Shown here piece after piece: positions 1-11,625 of a stretch of 64,000 nt of DNA. Position 1 is the first letter of the stretch. Each line of letters begins with the position of its first letter. Origin of the DNA: Polytrichum commune (Eukaryota; Streptophyta; Polytrichopsida; Polytrichales; Polytrichaceae). A program made the position numbers and the translations under genes. Location: assembly GCA_950295325.1 (NCBI GenBank), contig OX485807.1:13417001-13481000 (forward strand). The letters are read 5' to 3'. The notes under the pieces were generated by a model. The model saw nothing but the letters and a program-made list of their open reading frames with translations, ran no database searches and was not told the DNA's origin.

Positions 1-391
1 ATCGATGTGTCCTTCCAAAATTAACTATCAACACAATGTAGCCACTGTAGATGACACATTTTTGGATATCCATGTTTCTTTTATTATAGAAATTGGATAA
101 ATTAAAGGGTCATTCTAGAATCCAAGAACCTGAAACACACCTCAGTCCTCTACAGTGAAAACAAAGTATAGGACAAAGGCTTTGAAACAACAACTTTAAA
201 ACCCTGTACAGTACAACTTGTATATATACATTGGTCTAGTTTTTGTTCACCAAGTAATAGATTAACCACAATGATATGAGCAATTAGGTTGCCATTACAG
301 ATAATAATGAATAATGAATAGTGTGGAACCTCGATAAATTGGCATGGACCAACGGAATTGTAATTAGTTTAATAATGTGATTACTGATTAT

Positions 392-474
392 TGATTAATT
401 AACGTAATCAGTATAGCAGTACAGTAGTTTGAGAATTATTTACTGCTACACTGATTACATTGTTTAATTAATCA
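392..474. repeat. AT-rich hairpin (MITE-like)
   Basis: Left arm 392-421 and right arm 440-474 are inverted copies (TACTGCTACACTGATTAC in the right arm). A third partial copy of the arm follows at 475-495, so alternative hairpins can form. No flanking duplication was found. Confidence 0.55.
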
Positions 475-698
475 CTTTAATTTCAGTGTAGCAGTAAATA
501 ATGTGACTTAATGAGGGAATTCATGTGCAGGTTGAGAATGATGCAGTGGTGGCTTTGACACTCAAACAGAAAGGTACAGGATGCTCTTTATAACTCCTGC
601 CAAGAAATTAAACCTGGTCTCCGAATCCTGCACTGAATTGTAATGTAATGTTGAGCCTTCTACATACTTGGTTGTATACAACAAACAGGGAGAACTGA

Positions 699-915
699 CA
701 ACTAGTTACAGATGAGCCGGTCGAGTTTGAGAAATAACTGGTTGAAGTTGTAGTTGAAGACTTCGTGAAAATTACCGATCATTTTAGAGGAATTTAAAAA
801 AGAATATACCCAAATTAGTAAAGAAAAACCCAAAAGATGTCAACATTTAACCGGTTGGACTTGGCAACACTAGCATCTCGACCGATTATTGTCCCAAAAC
901 TCCATGGATGTTGGT
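699..915 (+). repeat. Dispersed repeat R6, copy 1
   Basis: About 215 bp shared with copies at 29228-29640, 39517-39750, 57573-57790 (inverted) and 58378-58565. Landmarks: CATTTTAGAGGAAT and AACCGGTTGGACTTGG. No coding capacity or terminal repeat is seen; superfamily unknown. Confidence 0.65.
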
Positions 916-1507
916 TTTATGACAATGTATTCAAGGGCATCACCAACCTTGATTTTCAAGGTAGGCCTACTCGGGAAATCAAATTTTATATAGTGCATAT
1001 TTTTTCAGGAGAAATGTAACTTTCCATATATGACCTAGGCTTTTAGGTGGACCTTCGGGCCTAGGGTAGGCTTGGCCTACCCATGCCTAGGCCTGGCGAC
1101 GCCCCTGAACATATTCGACTAAGATAATTCAATTGAAAGATACTCATGCCAATACTATGGAGCATTGGTTCCTTACCACTGGTTCTTTTCCACTATATGG
1201 GTTTTAGGGTTTGCTAATATAATAGATTTTCAAGTCATATTCAAAGATTTCAAAATCGTCTAGTGGAAGAGAAGCAATGGTAATGGACCGCAATTCCCGT
1301 GGTGTGGATTCATCTGCACAAGATTAATGATGGTATGGCCAAGGATAGAGATTCGAGAGTTAGGGACAACAATAGAGATTTTAGGCCCGTGACCATTGAA
1401 ATGGAATGAAATGGATTTGAAGTCCATGAACCCCCAAAGGTTTATTAAGAGATTAGAAATACATCAAGATGGTGTCAAAAAGGCCAATTCACTAGAGAAA
1501 TGGATTG

Positions 1508-1733
1508 TACACATTTTGTCTAATTAGTGTGGGTTACCATTTGGAGTTACACATTGCTATAGCACTTTACCAAGAGTGTCATTTTTTACCGAAACAACAT
1601 AAGTAGTTAGTGTGCACACCGAAGAATATTGTATAACTCGACTGTTAAAAAGCAATAATGTTAGTAGAAAGTTATAACAATGCGTAACTCCAAATGTTAA
1701 CCCACACTCATTAGACCAAAAAAATATAGTGGT
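1508..1733. mobile_element. MITE R9, copy 1
   Basis: Inverted ends GTCTAATTAGTGTGGGTT (from 1518) and AACCCACACTCATTAGAC (to 1716), extending imperfectly outward to about 1508 and 1733. A second copy lies at 29251-29454. The interior is non-coding; the small minus-strand ORF here is an artefact of the hairpin. Confidence 0.7.
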
Positions 1734-1849
1734 CTTAGTAAAGATATAGGCTAATATCAACTTCATGGTCCAATTGGAAGATAAACTTTGGACTACCTAG
1801 TACTACATTCTGCAATTGGGAAGGGAACCTATTCCTAATGAACCTATCT

Positions 1850-2830
1850 CCATTGAAATCTAAAATCTCTCATTGGTGGACATGTTCCCCCTTCCCTGCA
1901 CATTGTAGCTTGAGGGCCTACGAGACCAAGAAAGTTTGAATGAATAATCACCTACATGAAGTCCTACATAACTCGTAATGGAGAATGGTTCATGGTCTAC
2001 TAGATTTTACATAATGCCTCACCTCAAAGAGGCAGGTCTAACACAAACGCAAGAGATCATGACACTTCAAAATTACACAACCCTTGCTTTATTATAACCC
2101 CAAGGTGTGCACTATTCATTAAAACCAAGCATCACGTGCGTGCATGCCCCTTATTAAAATACCCCTGTATACATTTTATTTTTGCTAAAATCAAGCAATA
2201 TACTTACAAATCTCATTGCTTCAAAATACATTTCCATACATACACAAGGGTCCAAAAACAAATACAAAAATTGTATATAACATGTGTACAAATGTTTGGA
2301 AATGCAAAAATATGGCCCTATTATATGTATAATATCAAATCATGGATTTTTAGTTATAAAGTCGTTACTTAGTGGATGAAAAAACACATGATTCTTGGTC
2401 CAGGTCTAACTTGAACGCGTAAACGTGTAAATGCGTACTTTACATATATTTTTCTATAGCCTCATGTATATCTACTTCTTGCTTAATAGAAATATGTCTC
2501 TTGTACGTACATTTTGTACATGCTTGTTTTAAATAATACCCCTTTTGTGCACCCACGTGTATAAATACAGTACTTGAACAGTGCACTCCCTGGGATTATA
2601 ACCTATTGTGTGAAAGGCCACACGTAATAAGATGATAGTGAAATAGGATTCGGTTGAGATCCCAACCGCATATGCCTTTTCACTACACTTGAAGGCCCAT
2701 GACCACACAAGATTACAATCCAATTTATCACGCAATTATGAGTTTCAAGGGCCCTCACAATTTCCCGGTTATGACCCTTGGCCATAGTGTAAAAGAGGCC
2801 CTTAAACTATTGCTTTTGCAGGCCCACGTA
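1850..2830 (+). mobile_element. CACTTTACAC-type element R8, copy 1 (interrupted)
   Basis: Sequence matches the elements at 8881-9700 (inverted) and 9907-10312 along its length, including GAGGGCC(T/C), the segment TCTAACACAAA and the terminal GGCCATAGTGTAAA. It is split by a Mutator-like insertion at 2100-2594. Non-coding. Confidence 0.65.
2100..2594 (-). mobile_element. Mutator-like element M1, short non-autonomous copy
   Basis: 495 bp flanked by a perfect 9-bp duplication ATTATAACC (2091-2099 and 2595-2603). The ends (GTGTGCAC / GTGCACTCC) and interior resemble the larger copies at 20435-21546 and 48027-49291, including the AAAGTCGTT and CCCCTTTTGTGCAC segments. It lies inside an R8 element. 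A 9-bp duplication is typical of Mutator-like transposition. No coding region remains. Confidence 0.75.
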
Positions 2831-3407
2831 ATGAAGAAACAGGAATCGAACCTGAATTCTGGGAGGAGGTCAACATCCATGAACCCGAAGACCCAACTTC
2901 GGTGTTCTTTAAACAACTATGAAGATTGTATGGAATCGAGTTATTTGCTTGTGAATTTTTACCATGAACAAATGTACTTTCATTCCACAAGCTTGTAATG
3001 AATCACACAACCTGTTGAGTAACAATTCTTGGGTGATCTATGTGCACAACATAAGAGGGAGAGAGGGAATTATTGTATATGAGCGTACTCTCATCCTTCC
3101 AACATGAAAACTTGACCCCTTATAGATTTGTTGTCGATTCATCTCCAATGACTTTGGGTAGACTACTTCAAGGTCTTCAAAGCTAACTCTGGTGTCAAAT
3201 CAATCAAAAAACATAATTTCCAAGCTCCATATTATTTCAAAGATTTTATGTTGGATGAAAAGAAAGATATGCTTGTATGCAGAAAATTCTTCTCTCCACA
3301 TAAGAGTGATCAAGGTTGTGTTAAATTACAAGAAACTTGCACACATTAGAGCATCCCACACCCTTTGCCCCACATTGAAAGTGTTGTAACAATGTATCTA
3401 CCATATT

Positions 3408-3798
3408 AAGGTAAGTGTGCCTAATTTGGTTACTTATCTTGATCAAACACCTACATTTGAGTGGTGGGTGCTTCTAGGTGCAAATCTAAGAACGGACACT
3501 AAACATACAGGTGTCTAAAAGAGATTGAACTACGTGCTCAATTTTTTTTTCACCATTCTATGAGCTCAATAGGCAACATAATCGAGGGAACTTGTATGGC
3601 CTTCTTATGGCTCACTGTATGTGGACTTTGATGATTCACATCAATTTGAGATTAGCTCCAAAACTTTCCAGAGCTAGTCTTGGCTTCTTCATATACATTT
3701 GCAAATGCACAAAAATTCCAACATTGCGATTCCGAGTAGTATATATAATAATAAGGTAGCAAACAACAACTAGTAACCAAATAAAGGCCACCTACCTT
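3408..3798 (+). mobile_element. MITE family R7, copy 1 (best preserved)
   Basis: 391 bp with imperfect inverted ends of about 26 bp: AAGGTAAGTGTGCCTAAT at the left and its counterpart ending CACCTACCTT at the right. At least seven further copies, often truncated, lie in the window. Non-coding; target duplication not evident. Confidence 0.7.
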
Positions 3799-4088
3799 GG
3801 GATATATTCACTTTCCCCGTAAAGGAAACAAAAGAAAACAATCTAGAAACGATATAACAAGGTATGATCTGGGTAGTTATAAAATTTTACCAGTCTAAGC
3901 TTACAAAATGGCTACTCTTTGTGGGTCCGTCATATATGATCATCTACACATATAGCCTAACTAAACTATCGCAAACAACTCCCAACAGCTCTTCATTTTT
4001 GTAAAGACAGGTCTTCCGTTTACCTGAAATTGCAGAAGCCAAAAGAACGCCGCTGAATCTTCGAATCACAAGCTTAAACCCATCTAAG

Positions 4089-4400
4089 GTAAGCAGGCCT
4101 AATCTGGTTCCTCGTCTTAAACGGACACCTACATTTGAGTGGTCACTATGGTTGGGTCTGGACATAAGACATGTGTTGAGAAGAGATCGGACTACATGCT
4201 CATAGTTTGTTAAGCATTCTAGACACTGTTATTGCGGGGACTATTATACAATCATTCAATAACTCAGAGACTCCTCACTTTGACAATTCATATGGGCTCC
4301 AAAACTCATGAGGGAAATGTGGCTGCAGTCACGATTTGGACTCACTAATCATCTTGCACTAATCGTGCATTTCATATCCTACAAGATAGACAGTGGGTCC
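4089..4400 (+). repeat. MITE family R7, copy 2
   Basis: Begins AAGGTAAGCAGGCCTAATC and follows copy 1, then shares a segment (ATCATCTTGCACTAATCG) with the copy at 22428. It ends about 60 bp beyond the stop codon of the Gly/Pro-rich gene and may supply part of its 3' untranslated region. Confidence 0.6.
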
Positions 4401-4460
4401 AGCGAGGAAAAGTGTCCGTTTAAGGACCCAACCCCACCCCCCCCCACTTACGTTACTCCT

Positions 4461-5959
4461 CTATTTACGTTTGCCCTTCTTGTTCTTGTTCTTCTTGTCC
4501 TTCTTGCCTTTCTTGACTTTATGACAGCCTCCTTGACGCAGCTCATACATTCCACGTGAACTTCCCTGGGTTCCATACACGGCCGGGTACCCGGCGGGTG
4601 TGTAATTCGGGGGTGCCGGTTGGTTATACCCCCGTGCCCCGGGTATAGCCTCATACCCGGGAGCTAGGGCCGGGTATCCGACCGAGGGTTGGCCTTGGGA
4701 CCCATACCCACCACCATAGCCGGACTGACCTCCCATCGCCCTTTCCGGCTTCCCAATTTTATTGTGCTCAGCCACTCCGTAAGCCGCGGCACCCGCTAAC
4801 CCTAACGCGGCCATTCCCGTGGCCACGGCCTCCACATTATAACCCGGAGCCCCATGGGGTGCTTGGTTCCCGTACGGGTCGTTGGGATTGGCCGGTGGGA
4901 TATAAGCACCACCGGATCGTGCTCCACAACCGTCGATTTTAGGGTATCCGGCCGGTGGCGGTCCATTTGTCTTCAATCCAAGTGGCATTTGCATGGAATA
5001 CCCCGTTGCAAGGGGTGTTGCGGCCGGGGGGGTCCGAGGCCCTCCATAGCCACCCATAGGAGGTTGTGGTGATGGATTACCATATGGGTCATATTGGTGA
5101 CCGACTAGAGGGTAACTTCCCGGAGGACCAACTCCACCATATCCCGGTCCCGGGGGGGCAGCACCTGTGTAATAAGCAAGGGACATTGGCATGATAAGAC
5201 TCGTAGTAAAGCATGAGGTTGTTTTAACAAGGACGTCAAATGCAAATATATAGTAGAGTAAGGTAGAATACGGCATATCGATCTTATTTAATGAGGTCTA
5301 TAAAGTGCTTCACATATCCTACTCAACCCTTGCGTAATAAAGTTCCTTGTGACTTCTTCATCATCCATTGCCCGCGGTGAGTGTGGACGTCAACCATGTC
5401 CAAAAAGATAGAATTGGATTCATCTACTTGAGCTCTTCCCAACAAAACCAAATTCAATGGGAGAATGGTAGGTCTACGAAAGAGAAACAACCATAATGGA
5501 ATACAATAAAAATGCTTGTTATAGACACCGAGCCCCCCGGAATCCCGGTTGATTACCATATGGGCCATGGGAGGAACCCAAGTCCTCTTTCTTCGACCCG
5601 TCATAACCGGGTTGCATGACGTATGGTCCGCTTGTGGTTGTGGCGTATGTATTGGCACCATACGGATCCAATTGTGGGGGCCTTCCATAGGGGTCCGGAG
5701 GCGGAGGTGGGGGGTAAGGAACGGGATTCATACCACCGTAACCGGGTCGGGAACCGAACGGGGGTCCTCCAAACGGGAAACCGAACGGAGGAGGGGGGGG
5801 AGGGGGTGGGGGTGGGTAATTACTTCCAAGGTTAGGGTTAGGGTTAGGGTTAGGGTTAAGGTACTGCATGTTGCTAGGGAATGAGTATGCCGTTGGGGTG
5901 CCTGGGCCATATAAATTTGGTCGAATCGGTGCACCAGTGCCGTGCCCCGGCCCTCCCAT
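4461..5959 (-). CDS. Gly/Pro/Tyr-rich (GYPP-like) protein, two exons
   Basis: Exons about 5959-5527 and 5164-4461 give roughly 378 residues. Seen: start MGGPGHGTG; four Asn-Pro pairs near residues 35-42; ten prolines at 49-58; a second Pro run; repeated DPYG motifs; a hydrophobic Ala/Gly stretch near 254-275 (EAVATGMAALGLAGAAAYGV); and a C-terminal tail of about 18 residues that is mostly Lys with Gly, Asn, Asp and Arg. This order (Pro/Gly/Tyr repeats, Ala-rich segment, basic tail) is that of plant glycine-rich A3/XYPPX-type proteins, whose exact role is poorly known; membrane or wall association is inferred. The acceptor ttacacag at 5165 is strong. The donor is less certain: phase requires GTCTAT at 5526, while GGTGTCT one position away would break frame. 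Another acceptor (ttgcag) lies just before the chosen Met, so an upstream, probably non-coding, exon is likely. The TTAGGG tract at 5832-5857 is coding. Confidence 0.72.
5832..5857 (+). repeat. Interstitial TTAGGG tract inside coding sequence
   Basis: Four TTAGGG hexamers; read on the minus strand they encode Asn-Pro pairs in exon 1 of the Gly/Pro-rich gene. Confidence 0.9.
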
Positions 5960-6199
5960 ACCCTGCAACATAGCACCAAGTTTCAGAAGACTAAATATGT
6001 AGATGGAAGAGAACAAGGGCTGCGGGCACCATAACAACATTAACCTCCCTCACCTATCTCTTTTTACGATAAGATGCCCTATTCCTTGGAGATCTTGCCC
6101 GCACTAAGGCTAATGCCATCGTCGTTTTCTGACAAACACAACATGTTTATTCGCAGTCCTTGGCCAAATCGTTCTCTTCCCTAAGGTAAGAACATAGCA

Positions 6200-6790
6200 A
6201 TGTTATACAAGTGGGAGCGTTGTGTATATTGGTGGGTGTTACCTCCCTTACAAAGGAAGAGGAAGTACATGCATGTTGTGTGGGGGAGGAAGTTTGGTTC
6301 TAGAAAAGAAGAAAAAGAAAATAGAGTTGACTCGGATACTGCCACCGGCGTGAAAAATGGTGTTTCTTCATCTTGTAGTTAGACCAGAATCTATGTGCAA
6401 TTGCGAATTCCGAATGGGCATCATCATGAGAATTAGAGGGGCCTAGAAGCCTATTGCTTCCTTTTGGAGGTGAACACCTTGACCAGGCACAGACAAGCCC
6501 CTAGATTCTCATAGGGATTGGTACGTTCAAATTATTTGATCCACCTGGTACTCACTTATGATTGGGTGGGCCATGGATGCAAAGGAAGAGGAGGAACATG
6601 TATATGCAGGCTATGGGAGGGAGTTCAATCCTAGAAAAAGAGAAGAAAAGATGACTCCAATGTTGCCACCAGCACAAATTATAGTGTTTGCTTCATCTCG
6701 TAGTCAGGCTAATCCTATACATACTTCCAAAACGGACATCACGAGAACTAGAGGGACATGTAGTGTGACCGTTGGGTCCAACCATAATAA
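6200..6790 (+). repeat. Degenerate tandem duplication
   Basis: Segments near 6230-6460 and 6570-6780 align (AAAGGAAGAGGA, TTTCTTCATCTTGTAGTTAG against TTGCTTCATCTCGTAGTCAG). The linker with GACAAGCCCCTAG at 6490 recurs near 7080. No gene. Confidence 0.55.
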
Positions 6791-6799
6791 GGTGTACTA

Positions 6800-8880
6800 C
6801 TAAAGACTAAATAGAAAGGAGTCCTTACATTTCATACCGCCTCATGTCTAAGGCAATATTACTAGTTATAATTTTAAAACTATTAATCGAATGTGATGAC
6901 AATATCGATTATTGTGCTAAGTCTCGAGTATAAACCTAAGTAAAGTTTAAAATTAAACCACGATAACCATTCGAAGGAGTGTCAAGGACTATGAGAACAT
7001 GGTGATGCATGACACAATTCTGCCACACTATATCGTGCTTGGACCTTGCTGCATCCTTTCAAAGATGAACACCTTGAACGGACACGGACAAGCCCCTAGT
7101 TTCCCACTATGATTGGGTGGACCAGGTGCACTTGAAATCAAGTGCTACAAAAGTCACTCATCCAAGCACTATTCCGGCCTTAGGCAGCTTGACCTCAAAT
7201 AGTTCCTATGGGATCCGAGCTAAGGCCTTGGGTTGAAGCCACCCTTTTCGAACCTAGAATCAATGAACTTAAAACGGCAGCAAAAGATATTGTGGTTGCA
7301 CTCTTCCCTAAACCTCACTTGGTGACAGCGGGAAACATTCAAAGGCTGCTCTTACACCTAGTTACCCGCAAACAGACATATTAAGCATTTTTCAGAATGA
7401 TCAGAACAGGCCAAAACTCATGCACAACCTTGTGATCAATTGCAAACAGATTACAGTGAAGTGTATTATACATCATGTATGGCAAGGTATATACTCCACA
7501 ATGTAGAATTTTTAAAGAACAATACAAAAATTGGGGATGAAAACAACCCACCTTCGGCACAAATGTCATTGACAATTTGATTTCTCCTTGTTGCCGCCCC
7601 GACCGCCGAAGTACTGAGAAACTCGTGGTCGGGAGCTTATTCCCGCTATTGTATATTCTAGACAGAGGAATGCTGTGCACATGCACACACACAAATATAA
7701 AAAAATGAAGTTGATAACCTTGTTACGAGATTGATATACAAACCTTAAACTGTGCGACTCACATATTCGAAGGGATTTACAGGGAATATACAAATGCACG
7801 TGCTTCCAGCCTGCATGCTAACAAGGAAGAGGGTGCTAAAACCAACACCCTGTGTTAAAATCAGGCACAATAGAGTTCTGAGGAAAGTCCCTCAAAGAAG
7901 GACGAAACCCTGGGTTCGATCCTTCTTTGAGAAAACCTTCTATTAAGAGTTTGTTAGCTCGTTGTGTATCGCAACCTTGTTTGAAAGGTGGGTGAAAATC
8001 CCTGGATCTCCTTTTGTTAACCCAAAAGTTTGGAGTGAACTTTAGGATCTAAATAGGGTGGTGGGCGCATGGGATCCGCTGTCCTAAATCTTGGATCGGC
8101 CTATGCAAGGCTAGCTTGGCCCACCCAATCTAGTACGACAAGCTAGAAAGCCAATCTTTAATAGCCCAACACCGTGGTATATTAAGCCTTGCAAAAACTT
8201 GGGTGACTTTATGAAAAAGCTCTCAAACTCACGTTAGGGCCAACATTCCGGGAGTTTGATGCCAAGACTTTACGCATAACTCTAATAAGTGCATAATGAT
8301 TTTGAGAATGGCCACCACCTTACCTGCAAGCTCCCATGTTGGTTTTGGGTAATCTACCGATACGACTTTGAACTCTTACAACTATTGCATGCGGAATTCC
8401 ATTAAGACATACTTTGGTGCATTGGATTCCTTACTCAAATCGCTAATGAGAATCACTTAAAGAACTTTCCTAAATTTCAAATAGCAGTATCTATGCCCAG
8501 TTCCTAGAGTGACAGGTCATAGCACCATCAACCTTTAGGTCAGCGCAATTTATCAAGATTTATTCTATTTCAACAGAATGCATGGAAAGCCGGGCTTATA
8601 GAATGGGTAAAAAGCAGAGTCTTTTTCAGTAGAGGAATGGTGAAGAGAGAAACTCACATGCAGCTTCCGAGTTCGTCATCCTCGAGTAAATTTTTGTTGT
8701 ATATGCAAATGCAAATTTCAGAAGTACTTTCTTCGACACCAAGAGTGAATTTTTGATTCCACACAGGCTTCGATCCCTGATCTGCACATCAATGATGTTG
8801 AATCTTATTCTATAGATTAAAACACATGTAACATAGAATATTCTATTCAAGAGTTTAGTTCCAACAACTAGACTGAAAGA
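6800..8880. other. Intergenic; no gene seen
   Basis: AT-rich with only short chance ORFs. It holds the GACAAGCCCCTAG repeat near 7080-7130 and the foldback at 7891-7931. Confidence 0.5.
7891..7931. repeat. Compact foldback
   Basis: Two 20-nt arms (CTCAAAGAAGGACGAAACCC and its near-perfect complement) separated by one base, with two mismatches. Could be a replication or repair-derived palindrome; no downstream gene suggests a terminator role. Confidence 0.6.
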
Positions 8881-9700
8881 CACTTTACACTATGGCCAAG
8901 GACCAGTACCATGAGATTGTGAGGGCCCTTGAAACTCATCTGAAGGCCATACCATGGATAATTGAAACTGGATTTAATGTGGTCACAGGCGTGCAAGTGT
9001 AGTGTAAAAACGGAACGGGCCTCTCAATCGAATGCTGTCTCATTCCATTTTATTCATGTCAACCCTTCCACTCAATAATAAGTTATAATAAATCAAGGAT
9101 TGTAAGATTTTGAAGTCTCGTGGTCTCTTGGTTTTGTGTTAGACCCACCTCCTTGAGATGAGCTTTGACACAAAATCCAGTAGACTTTGAAACAATATCC
9201 ATTGGATGCCATCTAGGACCTCCATCTAGGTTTTTCATCCACTTAAATTTGCTTGGTGCCTTGGGCCCTCAAGCTCTAGTGTAGAGTGAAGTGAGACAGT
9301 CTCGGCATTTTCACCAATGTGAGATTGTAGCTTTCAATGGTCACGGGCCCTCAAGCCCTAATGTAAAAGTGTAGTGGGACGGTCTTGGCATTCCCACCGA
9401 TGAGAGATTGTAGCTTTCAATGGTCACAAGCCCTCAAGCTCTAGTGTAAAGTGAAGTGGGATGGTCTCGGCATTTCCACCGATGAGAGATTGTAGCTTTC
9501 AATGGCCACGGGCCCTCAAGCTCTAGCGTAAAGTGAAGTGGGATGGTCTCGGCATTTCCACCGATGAGAGATTGTAGCTTTCAATGGCCACGGGCCCTCA
9601 AGCTCTAGTGTGAAGTGAAGTAGGACGGTCTCGGCATTTCCACCCATGAGAGATTGTAGATTTCAATGGTCACGGGCCCTCAAGCTCTAGTGAACAGTGC
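8881..9700 (-). mobile_element. CACTTTACAC-type element R8, copy 2, with amplified end
   Basis: One end begins CACTTTACACTATGGCC at 8881. The body is the reverse complement of copy 1. The other end is a tandem array of the terminal ~82 bp (9257-9700). The stretch 9061-9120 is an unoccupied version of the site where element M1 sits in copy 1. Confidence 0.65.
9257..9700 (-). repeat. 82-bp tandem array, about six units
   Basis: Units contain GGGCCCTCAAGCTCTAGTGT, CGGCATTTCCACC and GAGAGATTGTAGCTTTCAAT, at starts near 9263, 9345, 9427, 9509, 9591 and 9673. Each unit equals the terminus of an R8 element, so this is a multiplied transposon end rather than an independent satellite. Confidence 0.85.
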
Positions 9701-9906
9701 CTCTTATTGCTACACCCAAAAGCAGAGAAGGGAACGATGCTCAATAACAACAGAATTAATTTTAGAGCAGCTATGTAGGATGAGACCTTAGACACTAGGC
9801 TTGTGGAGTGGAAATTTAACCACTGGCCCACATTTATAATTAGGGAATTGAAACTCGTTTCAGCTACGATATACCAAAGACTGATTTCTCAGGCACAAAA
9901 TAAGGG

Positions 9907-10312
9907 GCACTTTACACAAGAGCTTGAGGGCCGTGGCCATTGAAATCTCTCATTAGTGGGAAATGCCAAGACTTTACACTAGTTCTTGAGGACCTAATGG
10001 ACCAAGAAAGCATTAATGGGCGAAAAAACCTACGTGGCATGCAATGGATAATATTTCATGCTCTACCGGATTTTGCATGAAGCCCACCTCAAATAGGCCA
10101 CAACGCTCCAAAATCCCACGTCAACCTTTGATTTATTTTCATGTATTGAATCATAATGAAATAGCATTTGTTTGAGAGCCCGGCCACGCATGTCTTCACA
10201 CTACACTTGAAGGCCTATGACCAAACAAGATTCAAACTCAACTTTTCCATGCTACAGCCTTTGGATGAGTTTCAAGGGCCCTCACAGTTTCATGGTCACT
10301 GCCCTTAGCCCT
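9907..10312 (+). mobile_element. CACTTTACAC-type element R8, copy 3
   Basis: Begins CACTTTACACAAGAGCTTG, repeats the end unit once more near 9970, then follows copy 1 through CACTACACTTGAAGGCC and TTTCAAGGGCCCTCAC. Non-coding. Confidence 0.6.
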
Positions 10313-10329
10313 AAAGATGATTAAAAGAA

Positions 10330-11264
10330 GAACAAGACCACATAATCTGCCAAACGCTTTTTACCTTGTGCAGTGTTGCTTCTAGCCTGCGTCCTCCCAC
10401 AAGTAAGAATGCAATATGGATCTCCTTTCCCTGCATCCAAAATTACAAGTAAGAAATTTTTAAATCAATTTAAAATCAATTTAAATAAATTTTCCACTAT
10501 TAAGAGAGAGAGAGAGATACCAAGAGAACAGAGTTTATCCTTTAACTCAACATGGCTTTTGATCAAAGTTGGTTGTTTTGCATACAACACCTTCCATTTT
10601 GGGTGACTATTTGGTGCACGCTTGGACGTAGTGTGGAGGTTTAAGCGAAAAAACATTCCATATTGGTTCATTCAGGGTCAACACTCATTTTGCCATGCCA
10701 AGAGGTGCTAGAATGACTTTGGTCCTCAATGAACCACAATAGGTTGCTCTTCACTCAAATTCAAACACTACCTCCAAGCATGCACCACAAATAGGTAGAA
10801 AGAAATCATTGACGTTTGTCTTCAAAACAACCAATGGGAGACCATGGGGGGACCAACTCAAGACAAAAAAAACTCCCATTGAATCTAATCATACTAGCTC
10901 TAGTAAGAAAATATTATAACCTTCACACCTAATGATACTAGCTCTAATAAGCACATATTAAAACCTTTACACCTTCCTTTGAACACTTTGCCACAAAAAC
11001 AAATGACGTTGACGTTGACGAGGTTACGAGAATCATGTAGCATGACAGACACAAACAGCATTTTACATATTTTTAAATTGCACCCAGAGATGTGAATGGG
11101 AGAGAGCTAACCAAAGATTTCAGTGTCTTTGATCCCTGTTGCGCCTACCAGTAACACTTCTAAAGTGCCACTTGGCATATCGATAGCGTTTTTTCGACTC
11201 ACGTATCACTTTTGTATCACGAATGTGCTTCCATCCATGTCAAACCCAAAACCTGCAATTATTC
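10330..11264. other. Intergenic; no gene seen
   Basis: Two short ORFs on opposite strands overlap near 10373-10671 and lack codon bias or a recognisable motif. A (GA)n run lies near 10503. Confidence 0.45.
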
Positions 11265-11625
11265 GGATACTTGTAATTGAGTGGTGGGTAATTAAGGTGC
11301 AGATCTAAGAACAAGACACTTGAAAGAGAGAAAATCATGTGTTCAAAAGAGATTGGACTACGTGCTCAAAATTTGTTAACAATTGTAGGCTCAATTAATC
11401 AACATCATAAATTGTGCGAACCTATGTGGCCTAACTTTGTACGGCTCACTCTTAGTGGACTTTGAAAATTTATAGCAATTGAAGATTAGCTCCAAACATT
11501 TATGGGATTGATTGATCCTAGCTTCTTCAGATACATTTGCAGACACACATAAATCTAAACCTTGCGAATCCGAGTAGCATAATGTAGACAAAAAACAAGT
11601 GCCCAAATAAGGCCCATCTACCTTA
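11265..11625 (+). repeat. MITE family R7, copy 3
   Basis: Shares TTGAGTGGTGGGT, GAGATTGGACTACGTGCTCA and the right end AAATAAGGCCCATCTACCTT with copy 1; the left end is lost. Confidence 0.6.

Noticed and set aside
4308-5072. Plus-strand ORFs opposite the Gly/Pro-rich gene
   Set aside because: They are shadows of the CG-rich minus-strand coding sequence.
9257-9700. CRISPR-like regular repeat array
   Set aside because: Units are contiguous with no unique spacers, and each is a transposon end; the sequence is eukaryotic.
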